This document shows positions 46,691 to 55,581 of a DNA stretch of 64,000 bases, piece after piece. Location: the NCBI RefSeq assembly GCF_900580865.1, contig NZ_UTBZ01000140.1, forward strand, positions 124,001-188,000. The letters are read 5' to 3'. This DNA is from Pseudomonas viridiflava. Lineage in GTDB: Bacteria > Pseudomonadota > Gammaproteobacteria > Pseudomonadales > Pseudomonadaceae. The notes beneath the pieces were generated by a model. The model was not told the DNA's origin. It made no database searches and saw nothing but the letters and a program-made list of their open reading frames with translations. Position 1 is the stretch's first letter. Each line of letters opens with the position of its first letter. A program made the position numbers and the translations under genes.

Positions 46691-49387
46691 ATGAAGAGCC
46701 AGCCCGATGCCGCCAGCCGTATGGCGGCCGAGGTAGTGACGCAGTTGCCTGTGCCCTCGCGGCTCGGCATGCTGCGTTTCGAGCGCTTGAATGAAGCCAG
46801 CTGGGCCATGCTGTTTCTCGATCCCAACTGCGAACGCCAGTTCGGCCAGCCGGCCGTCGAGCTTTGCGCGCTGGTCGGCTCGCCCTACGCCAGCCTGATG
46901 GAACCCGAAGCGCGCTATCAACTGCACGACGCGATCCAGCAACAGCTGACCGTCAGCCCGCATTATCTGGTGCGCTATACGCTGCATACCGCGGCCGGCG
47001 CGCTGAGCATCCTGGAACTGGGCGAAGCCTACAAACAACACAATCGGCATCTGCTGCGCGGCTATCTGCTGGCGGTCGATCACGTCTTCGACGAAGCGCC
47101 GCCACTGCCCTGCGTTGACCTCGAAACACAGAACTCCCGCCTGCAGATTGCCCTTGAACTCAACCAACGGGCGCAGCAGGAACAACTGCAGCATCTGGAA
47201 CGCGTACGCGCCCAGCAGGATTTGATTCTGCTGCTCGCACGTCAGCGCTACAGCACGCATAACTCGCTGCAGGAAGCCGCCGAACTGATCACCCGCTGCG
47301 CCTGCGATATCTATGAAATCGACTGCGCCAGCCTGTGGAACCTCGAAGGCCAGCAACTGGTGCCGATCTCCGCGTACCACCGCGCGACCCAGGAGTACAT
47401 CCTCCCGAACGTGATCGACATCAGCAGTTTCCCCGACTACATGGAAGCGCTGCACAGCAGCCGCGCCATCGACGCACACAATGCGATGCGCGACCCGCGC
47501 ACCCGGGAGATGGCCGAAGCGCTGCGCCCGCGCGACGTCAACGCCATGCTTGATGCGAGCATTCGCGTCGATGGCCAAGTGGTCGGCGTGCTGTGTCTGG
47601 AACAGACCGGCGTCACCCGCGCCTGGCAGTCCGATGAAATCGCTTTTGCCGGCGAGCTGGCCGATCAGTTCGCGCAAGTCATCAACAACCACAACCGCCG
47701 CACCGCCACCAGCGCCCTGCACCTGTTCCAGCGTGCGGTCGAGCAAAGCGCCAACGCCTTTTTGCTGGTCAATTGCGACGGCGTGGTCGAGTACGTCAAC
47801 CCGAGTTTCACCGCGATCACCCAGTACACCACCGAGGAAGTCCATGGCCAGCGGCTGTCCGAGCTGCCGGCGCTGGAGAACCTCAGCGAATTGTTGTTCG
47901 ACGCGCCTTCCGCACTGGCCAAGAGCAACAGTTGGCAGGGCGAATTCAAGAGCCGCCGCAAGAACCTCGAACCGTACTGGGGCCAGTTGTCGATCTCCAA
48001 GGTCTATGGCGACAACCGTGAACTGACACACTACATCGGCATCTACGAAGACATCACCCAGACCAAACTGGCGCAGCAGCGCATCGAGCGTCTGGCCTAC
48101 ACCGACAACCTGACCAATCTCGGCAACCGCCCGGCGTTTATCCGCAATCTGGATGAACGCTTCGCCCGCGATACCGATACCCCGATCAGCCTGTTGCTGG
48201 TGGACATCGACAACTTCAAGCGGATCAACGACAGCCTCGGTCACCAGACCGGCGACAAACTGCTGATCAGTCTGGCCCGGCGTCTGCGCAACAGCCTGAG
48301 TCCGAGCGGCAGCCTCGCGCGGTTCGCCAGTAACGAATTTGCCGTGCTGCTCGACGATACCGATCTGGCGACCGGCCAACAGATCGCCAACCAACTGCTG
48401 GCGACGCTGGATAAACCGATGTTCGTCGACAACCAGTTGATCAGCGTCACCGGCTCGGTCGGTCTGGCGTGCGCGCCGCTGCACGGCCGCGACCCGCAAA
48501 CCCTGATGCGCAACGCCGGTCTGGCGCTGCACAAGGCCAAGGCCAACGGCAAACATCAGGTGCAAGTCTTCACCGAAGCGCTGAACGCCGAGGCCAGTTA
48601 CAAACTGTTCGTCGAGAACAACCTGCGCCGCGCCCTGACCCAGAATGAGCTGGACGTGTTCTACCAGCCCAAGCTGTGCCTGCGCAGCGGTCGTCTGCTG
48701 GGCATGGAAGCACTGTTGCGCTGGAATCACCCGGAACGCGGCATGATCCGCCCGGACCAGTTCATCAGCGTCGCCGAAGAAACCGGCCTGATCATTCCGA
48801 TCGGCAAGTGGATCGCCCGTCAGGCCTGCCGCATGAGCAAAGCCCTGACCGCCGCCGGCATGGGCAATCTGCAAGTGGCGATCAACCTGTCGCCGAAACA
48901 GTTCTCCGATCCGGATCTGGTGGCCTCCATCGCCAACATCCTCAAGGAAGAAGCGCTGCCGGCCAATCTGCTTGAACTGGAACTGACCGAAGGTCTGCTG
49001 CTGGAAGCTACCGAAGACACGCACTTGCAGCTCGACCAGCTCAAGCGCCTCGGACTGACGCTGGCCATGGACGACTTCGGCACCGGTTACTCGTCGCTGA
49101 GCTATCTGAAGAAATTCCCGATCGACATCATCAAGATCGATCGCAGCTTCATCCACGAAATCCCTGACAACCAGGACGACATGGAAATCACCTCGGCGGT
49201 GATTGCCATGGCCCACAACCTGAAACTCAAGGTCGTGGCCGAAGGCATCGAGACTGCCGAGCAACTGGCGTTCCTGCGCCGGCACCGTTGCGACGTTGGC
49301 CAGGGTTACCTTTTCGACCGGCCGATCCCCGGCGCAGAACTCATCCAAGCGCTGAAACGCTACCCGCGCGGCCCGCTCTGCCTCTAA
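46691..49387 (+). CDS. dipA: DipA-type c-di-GMP phosphodiesterase (GAF-PAS-GGDEF-EAL)
   Basis: An 898-residue signalling protein. N-terminal sensory regions include a GAF domain (about residues 165-345) and a PAS domain (about 350-470), then GGDEF and EAL domains. The GGDEF signature is replaced by ASNEF (residues 546-550), so cyclase activity is unlikely. The EAL domain is complete, with EALLRW (Glu673) and DDFGTGYSSLSYL (Asp794-795), so it should hydrolyse c-di-GMP. P. aeruginosa DipA (PA5017) has the same length, lies next to msrA, and promotes biofilm dispersal. The start is ATG 46691 (MKSQPDAA). Confidence 0.9.
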   Translation: MKSQPDAASRMAAEVVTQLPVPSRLGMLRFERLNEASWAMLFLDPNCERQFGQPAVELCALVGSPYASLMEPEARYQLHDAIQQQLTVSPHYLVRYTLHTAAGALSILELGEAYKQHNRHLLRGYLLAVDHVFDEAPPLPCVDLETQNSRLQIALELNQRAQQEQLQHLERVRAQQDLILLLARQRYSTHNSLQEAAELITRCACDIYEIDCASLWNLEGQQLVPISAYHRATQEYILPNVIDISSFPDYMEALHSSRAIDAHNAMRDPRTREMAEALRPRDVNAMLDASIRVDGQVVGVLCLEQTGVTRAWQSDEIAFAGELADQFAQVINNHNRRTATSALHLFQRAVEQSANAFLLVNCDGVVEYVNPSFTAITQYTTEEVHGQRLSELPALENLSELLFDAPSALAKSNSWQGEFKSRRKNLEPYWGQLSISKVYGDNRELTHYIGIYEDITQTKLAQQRIERLAYTDNLTNLGNRPAFIRNLDERFARDTDTPISLLLVDIDNFKRINDSLGHQTGDKLLISLARRLRNSLSPSGSLARFASNEFAVLLDDTDLATGQQIANQLLATLDKPMFVDNQLISVTGSVGLACAPLHGRDPQTLMRNAGLALHKAKANGKHQVQVFTEALNAEASYKLFVENNLRRALTQNELDVFYQPKLCLRSGRLLGMEALLRWNHPERGMIRPDQFISVAEETGLIIPIGKWIARQACRMSKALTAAGMGNLQVAINLSPKQFSDPDLVASIANILKEEALPANLLELELTEGLLLEATEDTHLQLDQLKRLGLTLAMDDFGTGYSSLSYLKKFPIDIIKIDRSFIHEIPDNQDDMEITSAVIAMAHNLKLKVVAEGIETAEQLAFLRRHRCDVGQGYLFDRPIPGAELIQALKRYPRGPLCL

Positions 49388-49402
49388 CTCCCGCCGCCCC
49401 TC

Positions 49403-49489
49403 ATGTAGTAGCTGCCTCAGGCTGCGATCTTTTGATCCTGTTTTTCAAAGACAAGATCAAAAGATCGCAGCCTTCGGCAGCTCCTACAT
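49403..49489. terminator. Inverted repeat hairpin between dipA and msrA
   Basis: GGCTGCGATCTTTTGATC on the left and GATCAAAAGATCGCAGCC on the right make a long, nearly perfect stem. It lies just after the dipA stop and probably ends its transcript. Confidence 0.75.
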
Positions 49490-49567
49490 TGGATAGTGCG
49501 AAGTCGGGCATCATTCGGCACACTGGCGGTCTGACTTTTACATCCAACCTGACTGAGAGGAACGATC

Positions 49568-50233
49568 ATGGTTCTGCGCTCGGAAATTCTGGTGAACAAA
49601 AACGTGCTCCCGACTAAAGAACAAGCTCTGCCCGGCCGCGAAACCGCGATGACCTTGCCTGAAAAGCACTTCGTCTTCGAAGAAACCCCGTTGCTTGGCC
49701 CGTTTTTCCAGGACGTCGATTTTGCGATCTTCGGTCTGGGTTGCTTCTGGGGCGCCGAGCGCCGCTTCTGGCAGCGCGAAGGCGTGGTCAGCACGGTCGT
49801 CGGTTATGCCGGCGGTTTCACGCCGAACCCGACTTACGAAGAAGTCTGCTCGGGCCTGACCGGCCACGCGGAAGTGGTGCTGGTGGTGTATGACAAGGCT
49901 AAAGTCAGCTACGAAGAGCTGCTGGCGATGTTCTGGGAACTGCACAACCCGACGCAGGGCATGCGTCAGGGCAACGACATCGGCACGCAGTACCGCTCGG
50001 TGATCTATGCGACCTCGCCTGAGCATCTGGATGCGGCGCTGAAAAGCAAGGCGACCTACCAGGCTGAACTGTCGAAAGCGGGTCTGGGTGAAATCAGCAC
50101 CGAGATCGAACAGGCGCCAACCGTGTACTTCGCCGAGACGTATCACCAGCAGTATCTGGCGAAGAATCCTGAAGGCTATTGCGGGATTGGCGGCACCGGC
50201 GTGTGCATGCCACCGAGCCTGGCGGGTAACTGA
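49568..50233 (+). CDS. msrA: Peptide-methionine (S)-S-oxide reductase MsrA
   Basis: Repairs oxidised methionine. Its 221 residues show the active-site motif GCFWG with Cys59 as nucleophile, GYAGG, and TGHAEVV; the C-terminal YCGIGGTGVC supplies resolving cysteines. GAGAGGA precedes the ATG. About 40 residues before the catalytic core match the long proteobacterial MsrA form. It is cytoplasmic and probably monocistronic between two hairpin repeats. Confidence 0.96.
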   Translation: MVLRSEILVNKNVLPTKEQALPGRETAMTLPEKHFVFEETPLLGPFFQDVDFAIFGLGCFWGAERRFWQREGVVSTVVGYAGGFTPNPTYEEVCSGLTGHAEVVLVVYDKAKVSYEELLAMFWELHNPTQGMRQGNDIGTQYRSVIYATSPEHLDAALKSKATYQAELSKAGLGEISTEIEQAPTVYFAETYHQQYLAKNPEGYCGIGGTGVCMPPSLAGN

Positions 50234-50244
50234 CCCTTTAAAGC

Positions 50245-50356
50245 AAAAGATCGCAGCCTTCGGCAGCTCCTACAGGAGATCAGTGATCGTCCGCACATTG
50301 GTGGACGACACCGAACCGTGTAGGAGCTGCCGCAGGCTGCGATCTTTTGATCTTGC
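50245..50356. terminator. Inverted repeat pair between msrA and rlmJ
   Basis: Inverted copies of AAAAGATCGCAGCC (50245 onward) and GGCTGCGATCTTTTGATC (up to 50356) have a 45-base spacer. The pair lies between converging genes and resembles a bidirectional terminator. Confidence 0.8.
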
Positions 50357-50362
50357 CGTTGA

Positions 50363-51202
50363 TCAGCTCTCGGCAATCAGCCAATCCATCTGCCAGCCAC
50401 CCTGGGTCTGCCCCAGCTTCTTCGACAACCACGGCAGCAGCTCACGCAATTCTTCCTCCAGACCCCACGGCGGATTGGCAATCGCCATGCCCGAGCCGTT
50501 CAGGCTGTTCGGCGTATCCAGCGGATGCACCAGCAGCTCTACACGCAGCAACTTCGGCGCACCGGTGCCAGCCAGATCCTGATAGAACCTGCGCAACGCA
50601 CGCTGATCCTTCACCGGATACCAGATCGCCGCCACGGTTTGGCGCATGCGGCCAATCGCCTCTTTCAACGATGCCGCGCAACGCTGCATCTCATCGAGCT
50701 GCTCGAAAGGCGGATCAATCAACATCACCGCACGCTTCTCCTGCACCGGCAACATCGCCCGCGCGACATGCCAGCCTTCGCCAAGATGAACCTTGACTCG
50801 ACGATCACCGGCCATGTTGTCCTTGAGCAGCACGCCGTCTTCCGGGTGCTTCTCGTTGAGCATCACGCGATCCTGCGGGCGGGTCAGGCGCCGCGCCAAC
50901 TCAGGCGAACCCGGGTAGTAGCGCAGCTGGCCATCCGGGTTCATCTCGTGCAGCAACTTCATGTAGTCGGCGGTCAGCGCCGGCAGATCCGGCTGATCCC
51001 ACAAGCGCGCGATGCCTTCCAGGTACTCGCCAGTGCGATTGGCCTGATCGCCCTGCAAGTCATACAGACCGATGCCGGCGTGTGTGTCGAGATAGGCAAA
51101 CGGCTGTTCCTTGCGCGACATCAGGGCGATGAGGCGGGTCAAGGTCAGGTGTTTGAACACATCGGCGTGATTGCCGGCATGGAAGGCGTGACGATAATTC
51201 AT
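50363..51202 (-). CDS. rlmJ: 23S rRNA (adenine2030-N6)-methyltransferase RlmJ
   Basis: A SAM-dependent methyltransferase of 279 residues that modifies A2030 of 23S rRNA. The N terminus MNYRHAFHAGNHADVFKH is the RlmJ signature; YLDTHAGIGLYDL is the SAM-binding region and LIDPPFEQ the catalytic DPPF motif. Formerly called YhiR and tied to use of external DNA in E. coli. It stands alone. Confidence 0.95.
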   Translation of the reverse strand: MNYRHAFHAGNHADVFKHLTLTRLIALMSRKEQPFAYLDTHAGIGLYDLQGDQANRTGEYLEGIARLWDQPDLPALTADYMKLLHEMNPDGQLRYYPGSPELARRLTRPQDRVMLNEKHPEDGVLLKDNMAGDRRVKVHLGEGWHVARAMLPVQEKRAVMLIDPPFEQLDEMQRCAASLKEAIGRMRQTVAAIWYPVKDQRALRRFYQDLAGTGAPKLLRVELLVHPLDTPNSLNGSGMAIANPPWGLEEELRELLPWLSKKLGQTQGGWQMDWLIAES

Positions 51203-51283
51203 GGCTGCTCCTGCGAAGGGCGCAAAGTTTACCTTTTACCGCGCGGCAAGTCAGGGGTTGGCGGCTGAGCGGACAAATGCCTG

Positions 51284-51847
51284 CCCTCACCCTAGCCCTC
51301 TCCCGGAGGGAGAGGGGACTGACGGTGGTGATCTTGCGAGTTACATCGACCTGAAAGATCAGCGTGATCTCAGGCTTGGCCAAGCGAAGTTCACCACTGA
51401 AGTCGCAGGTCGGCGTACATCACCCAGACAACTCGGTCAGTCCCCGAAACAACACCCCCATCCAGGCTTGGCCAAACAAAGTTCACCGCTGAACTCGCAG
51501 GTCGGCGTACATCACCCAGACAACTCGGTCAGTCCCCCGAAAGAACACCGCCATCCAGGCTTGGCCAAGCGAAGTTCACCACTGAAGTCGCAAGTCGGCG
51601 TATATCCCCCAGACAACTCGGTCAGTCCCCCGAAAGAACACCGCCATCCAGGCTTGACCAAGCCAAGTTCACCACTGAAGTCGCAGGTCGGTGTACATCA
51701 CCCAGACAACTCGGTCAGTCCCCCGAAACAACACCACCATCCAGGCTTGGCCAAGCCAAGTTCACCACTGAAGTCGCAAGTCGGCGTACACCGCCCAGAC
51801 AACTCGGTCAGTCCCCTCTCCCTCTGGGAGAGGGCTAGGGTGAGGGG
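51284..51847. repeat. MITE-like element, copy 2, with five-fold tandem amplification inside
   Basis: The same inverted ends as at 2189-2368 and 63547-63723 (left 51284-51318, right about 51811-51847). Inside, a 92-93 base unit starting CAGGCTTGGCCAAG repeats five times, at 51371, 51463, 51556, 51649 and 51742. Units differ by a few bases. They contain CAGGTCGGCGTACATCACCC, which also occurs once, in altered form, in the other copies. An open frame runs through the array, but it is a by-product of a repeat length divisible by three and has no gene-like start. Confidence 0.85.
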
Positions 51848-51855
51848 CTTTGCTT

Positions 51856-52173
51856 TTAGGGCATGCTGCGCAGGCGCCTGCCGATGACATCGAGCACATC
51901 ACAGCCGTCACGCAGAGGAATCACGCAGAGCTGGGCGAAGTCGCTGAGGATGACGGAGTCGCATTCGACCGAGCCGCGCATGCACATGTTTTCCAGCACC
52001 TGGATCACGGCGCGCAGGCGATGGTTGGCGGCGTCCATGAGGATGTCGAGGGGCACGTGGGTGTCGATGAACAGGGTCGGCATGTCACTGCAATTGCCGG
52101 TGAGAGCCATGAAGCGGTTGTCGGGATGGGGAATGATTTTTTCGTAGGGTGGATCGGGTTTAACCATAGTCAT
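51856..52173 (-). CDS. Small protein, DUF6124/DUF3077-like
   Basis: A 105-residue soluble protein: TLFIDTHVPLDILMDAANHRLRAVIQVLENM, then VILSDFAQLCVIPLRDGCDVLDVIGRRL. The pattern of an 'LF' strand, a helical middle and a late L-rich helix resembles the small Pseudomonas DUF6124/DUF3077 proteins, often present in several copies per genome; their function is unknown. GAGG lies upstream of two close ATGs (52173, 52167). A highly structured leader precedes it (52202-52281). Assignment to the family is from memory. Confidence 0.6.
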   Translation of the reverse strand: MTMVKPDPPYEKIIPHPDNRFMALTGNCSDMPTLFIDTHVPLDILMDAANHRLRAVIQVLENMCMRGSVECDSVILSDFAQLCVIPLRDGCDVLDVIGRRLRSMP

Positions 52174-52201
52174 ATCTGTTTTACCTCAATAGGTTTAGAG
52201 A

Positions 52202-52281
52202 GGCTGCCAAGTGACCTTCCTACGGGTATAGGTGGCAGCCGTACGCGAGAGTAGGAAACTGAGAAACCCACCAAACTCAGT
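52202..52281 (-). promoter_or_regulatory. Structured 5' leader with potential H-type pseudoknot
   Basis: On the minus-strand RNA, from 5' to 3': a hairpin (ACTGAG/CTCAGT, 52276-52281 with 52258-52263); then TTCCTAC (52251-52257) that can pair with GTAGGAA (52217-52223); and GGCTGCCA (52233-52240) that can pair with TGGCAGCC (52202-52209). The last two pairings interleave, so they form either a pseudoknot with loops of 10, 9 and 7 bases or two exclusive states. It ends 28 bases before the start of the small gene. The rest of the gap (52282-52509) shows no gene. Confidence 0.5.
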
Positions 52282-52509
52282 CACGCCGAAGCGTTCCCGC
52301 GCACAGCTGCCGCAAACGATGCTACGGACACGTATTAAGTGCCGCAATCAAACGACAGCGCTGGTGCGCGGTGAATTTCACAGGGGTCCTACGCCCTGTC
52401 ACCACTCTCGCAGTGACAACGAAAAGACTATCCCTGCAACCCACCGCCCACCAGTTCATGAAAACCGCCGCAACTCGAAGGAATCGTCCGAGACCTTCGC
52501 CCCGAAAAC

Positions 52510-53223
52510 TCACTCTGACTCTGCCAGCAAAAACGCCAGTAACGACGATTGCGACGAATCTTCCGACATTGAAACCTGAAAAAACCGCCTGACCTTGCAA
52601 CGCAAAACCGCCTCGGAAAACGCCTCGAAAAGGGTCGGATATTCTTCGCTCAACCACTGCAACGCGTTGGCCGTTCGAACGTCATTGCCCTGCTGCGCCA
52701 GCACCGACTCCGGCACCTGCCACCTCGGGAATACCCGCCCCGATACCAGCGCCCTGCCACCGATATCCAGCGCCTGACCATTGATCAAACAACGCCCGAT
52801 CAGCGGAAACAGTTGTGCCGCATCCACCTCATCGGCCTGCAGAATCGGCAACAGAAAGCGCCCGTCCCAGAAACGGAAAAACACCGTTTTGCCGCCCGGC
52901 ATCAGCACTTGGGTCAGGCTGCGAAAGTGCGCCACCACCTCTTCAAGGCTCGCCGAAGACACCGCCAGCCAACCCCAATCCCGCGACTCGGTGGTGGCGA
53001 CCCAATGCAGAAACTCACTGTCGGCGGCGACAATTCCCACGCAAGGCATCACCGCATCCCACTCCGCATAAATCGTCTCGGCCCAGATCGGGCTCGCCAT
53101 GTCTGGCCAGCCCTTGAGCGGCTTCGCCTCGCTGGCATTGCTGAATAACGCGAACAATTGCTCGGAAGCTTTCAAAGGCTCCCGCGCCAACCAATCGGCA
53201 GGCAAAAGAAAATCAGGCTGCAC
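52510..53223 (-). CDS. DUF4123 protein, type VI secretion effector adaptor/chaperone
   Basis: A 237-residue cytoplasmic protein of the DUF4123 (Tap/TEC) group, which loads effectors onto VgrG. Features: YAEWDAVMPCVGIVA, SRDWGWLAVSSASLEEVVAHFRSLTQVLMPGGKTVFFRFWDGRFLLP, and a C-terminal helical region. I chose GTG 53221-53223 (M-QPDFLLPADW), with AAGGA eight bases upstream; it overlaps the end of vgrG by eleven bases. An effector gene is expected next but none is present in 52174-52509. Confidence 0.85.
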   Translation of the reverse strand: MQPDFLLPADWLAREPLKASEQLFALFSNASEAKPLKGWPDMASPIWAETIYAEWDAVMPCVGIVAADSEFLHWVATTESRDWGWLAVSSASLEEVVAHFRSLTQVLMPGGKTVFFRFWDGRFLLPILQADEVDAAQLFPLIGRCLINGQALDIGGRALVSGRVFPRWQVPESVLAQQGNDVRTANALQWLSEEYPTLFEAFSEAVLRCKVRRFFQVSMSEDSSQSSLLAFLLAESE

Positions 53224-55228
53224 AGACACCGTCCTTGCAACGCTCGCACTCTTCGCAGAATGGCGCATCACCCTTGAAGCTCATGATTTGTGCAGCCGTC
53301 AGCATCGCTGCCGGCGCTGCGACCAGTTTCTCCGGTAATCCCGGTACAACCGGCGCGGCACTCATCGCCGCCATCGGTGCGCCCCCCACGACAATCGGCA
53401 CGCTGCTGAAAATGCCGCCGGGGCCGATGTTGATCCACTGCCCGCCGGCCTGAATCGTCGCACTCGCGCCACCGTCGATGACCACTTGCTGACCGGCGCT
53501 GACGTGGAATTGCCCACTGGCGCTGATCGCCTGATTGCTCACACGAATATGCCGGTCGCCGCTCACGCTCAGATGGTCATCCTGCTTCACTTCGGTCTGC
53601 CGCCGACCGTGAGTGATGCGCTGCTCATCAGCCTTCAACTCATGGCGGGCGGTGCCGGTGACGACGATGCTGCGCTGGTTATCGACCTGCACTTGTTGAT
53701 CGTGCAACACATGCTGCGTCCAGTTGCGCTGGGCGCGCAGGAAGATTTCCTCGGCGCCTTTGCGATCCTCGATGCGCAGTTCGTTGTAGCCGCCCCCGCC
53801 GGGGCTACTCTGGCTACGGAAAATGCTGCGGGTTTTGTCCGCCGGCAGATCCAGCGGTATCGGCGTCGCGGCGTTGGGCAGGCAACCCACGACCAGCGGC
53901 TTGTCGGCGTCGGCATCGATGAAGCCGACCAGCACTTCCATGCCGACCCGTGGAATCAGCACGCTGCCGTAACGGTCATGCGCCCAGTTAGTGGCAACGC
54001 GTAGCCAGCAGCTCGAGTGTTCGTTCAATTCACCGTCGCGATCCCAAGCCAATTGCACTTTGACCCGGCCGTACTCATCGCAGTGGATTTCGGTGTCTTT
54101 CGGCCCGGTCACAACGCCGGGCTGATAACCGAGCATGCGCGGTTTTTCCGGCCCCAGCGCCGGGCGAAAGAACACGTCCCACGGTGTGGCGAGAAAGGTA
54201 TTACGGTAGCCCTGGAATCCTTCCCCATCACTGGTCACCGATTCCTCCAGCACTTGCGGCTGACGGCCATGATGTTCGACGGCGGTCAGCAGCCACAGGT
54301 CGTTCCAGTCGTTACGCGGATGGTCGATCAGTTGCAGGAAATGTCCGCAAACCAGTGTGGATTCGTCGCTGACGCCCTCGGCCTGACGGTAATCGGCGAC
54401 ATGCCGCTCAAGTGCGCGCTGGGCGAGATGCTTGCCGGTTTCCCGATCGTTGAATTGACCGGGGAAGTGATAGTCCTCGAGCACTGGGCGCTGCTCGCCG
54501 TCGACACGGCTTTGCAGGTGCAGTCGTGGTTTTTCGAAGTTGTAATCACGCCGGGTGACCACGCTGGTGCGGGTTTCCACGCGAACATTGAAACGCTGGA
54601 TTGCCGGCGCACCAGCGGACATGCCACTTCCCGGCAGATACACCGTTGGCTCGGCCAGACGCGGGAATACCGTCTGGTCATCGCCGAACACCAGCAGGTG
54701 AGCTTCAGGACTGTGCTGAAAGTGGTAATGAATCCCCACTTCGGCGCACAAGCGCTGAATAAACGCCAGATCACTCTCAGCGTACTGCACGCAATAGTCA
54801 CGCGCCGGGTACTCGCTGCCGAGGCGAAATTCGAAGGCGTCACGCAGGATCGAATGATCCTTGAGCACTCGCGCGACAATTTGCGGCACCGTCAGATGCT
54901 GGAAGACCCGTTGATTGATCCGCTGCCCGAGATAGGTCAGACGCGGGACCAGGCTTAAGTGATAGCGCGTCAGACGTTTCCCCGAATCGCCCTGCCCGAC
55001 CTGATAAATCTGACCGTGGATACCGGAACCCTGAGTATCCAGACTCAGAAACGCCTGACAGTGCAGCAGGCTTTCGAGATCCAGATCTGCCCGCTCACTG
55101 ACCAGTTCCAGCTCGAAACGAAAGGGTTGGCTGATGGCTTCCTTGCCCGTGAACTCAAGGACCTTGAGGTCATGCTGGGCGCCTTCGAGGGTCAACGTGA
55201 AACGCGGTTGATTGGCAGGCGCGAACAT
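53213..55228 (-). CDS. vgrG: Type VI secretion tip protein VgrG (TssI)
   Basis: The trimeric spike of the T6SS, of 671 residues. The N-terminal gp27-like part runs RFTLTLEGAQHDLKVLEFTGKE to DYNFEKP; the gp5 OB-fold has CDEYGRVKVQLAWDRDG and SCWLRVATNWAHDRYGSVLIPRVGMEVLVGF; a beta-helix (DUF2345-like) follows. The tail ends in a Cys-rich segment, FCEECERCKDGVC. No other T6SS structural gene is in the window, so it is an orphan vgrG that must use an apparatus encoded elsewhere. Followed by the DUF4123 adaptor gene. Confidence 0.94.
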   Translation of the reverse strand: MFAPANQPRFTLTLEGAQHDLKVLEFTGKEAISQPFRFELELVSERADLDLESLLHCQAFLSLDTQGSGIHGQIYQVGQGDSGKRLTRYHLSLVPRLTYLGQRINQRVFQHLTVPQIVARVLKDHSILRDAFEFRLGSEYPARDYCVQYAESDLAFIQRLCAEVGIHYHFQHSPEAHLLVFGDDQTVFPRLAEPTVYLPGSGMSAGAPAIQRFNVRVETRTSVVTRRDYNFEKPRLHLQSRVDGEQRPVLEDYHFPGQFNDRETGKHLAQRALERHVADYRQAEGVSDESTLVCGHFLQLIDHPRNDWNDLWLLTAVEHHGRQPQVLEESVTSDGEGFQGYRNTFLATPWDVFFRPALGPEKPRMLGYQPGVVTGPKDTEIHCDEYGRVKVQLAWDRDGELNEHSSCWLRVATNWAHDRYGSVLIPRVGMEVLVGFIDADADKPLVVGCLPNAATPIPLDLPADKTRSIFRSQSSPGGGGYNELRIEDRKGAEEIFLRAQRNWTQHVLHDQQVQVDNQRSIVVTGTARHELKADEQRITHGRRQTEVKQDDHLSVSGDRHIRVSNQAISASGQFHVSAGQQVVIDGGASATIQAGGQWINIGPGGIFSSVPIVVGGAPMAAMSAAPVVPGLPEKLVAAPAAMLTAAQIMSFKGDAPFCEECERCKDGVCAA

Positions 55229-55391
55229 CCGATGTCTCTCTGCAGTGTGAGGGCGGGCGATTCTGCATGAGGGGCAAGGGGTGATGAATGGGTGACGGGA
55301 AAATCAGATTTTCCCTACTTTCATTGACGAAAAACCCTGCAAAAAGCGGCGCCTTCGACTACAGACAAATCCTCCAAAACCATCACCGAAC

Positions 55392-55488
55392 CCCTGTAGG
55401 AGTGAGCCTGCTCGCGATAGCGGTCTGACATTCAGTATTGATGTCGACTGACACACCGCCATCGCGAGCAGGCTCACTCCTACAGGGG
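55392..55488. repeat. REPIN-like inverted REP pair upstream of vgrG
   Basis: CCTGTAGGAGTGAGCCTGCT at the left and its mirror at 55457-55488 on the right, separated by about 30 bases. The 353-base gap from 55229 to 55581 otherwise holds only the putP terminator. Confidence 0.88.
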
Positions 55489-55518
55489 AGCGCGGTGAAT
55501 CAGATAAATCACAGGCAC

Positions 55519-55557
55519 AAAAAAACGGCCCGTCTCCAGTAGGAAACGGGCCGTTTT
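55519..55557 (-). terminator. Rho-independent terminator of putP
   Basis: On the minus strand the stem ACGGCCCGT/ACGGGCCGT is followed by TTTTTTT. It lies 25 bases after the putP stop. Confidence 0.88.
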
Positions 55558-55581
55558 CAGGTGAGCCTCAGCTCAGAACAA

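Noticed and set aside
46568..49348. Open frame of 926 codons antisense to dipA
   Set aside because: Shadow of dipA; composition (very rich in Gln, Val, Ala and Arg) is typical of antisense frames in this genome.
51371..51834. Regular 93-base repeats considered as a CRISPR array
   Set aside because: The whole unit repeats with no unique spacers, the units are too long, and no cas genes are nearby.
51201..51887. Open frame of 228 codons with a repeated peptide pattern
   Set aside because: It runs through the five-copy DNA repeat. The 93-base period is divisible by three, so the frame stays open by chance, and there is no ribosome site or codon-bias support.
52232..52579. Possible 115-residue protein on the plus strand before the DUF4123 region
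   Set aside because: It overlaps the structured leader and the DUF4123 coding end, has no ribosome site, and its composition is unlike real proteins here.
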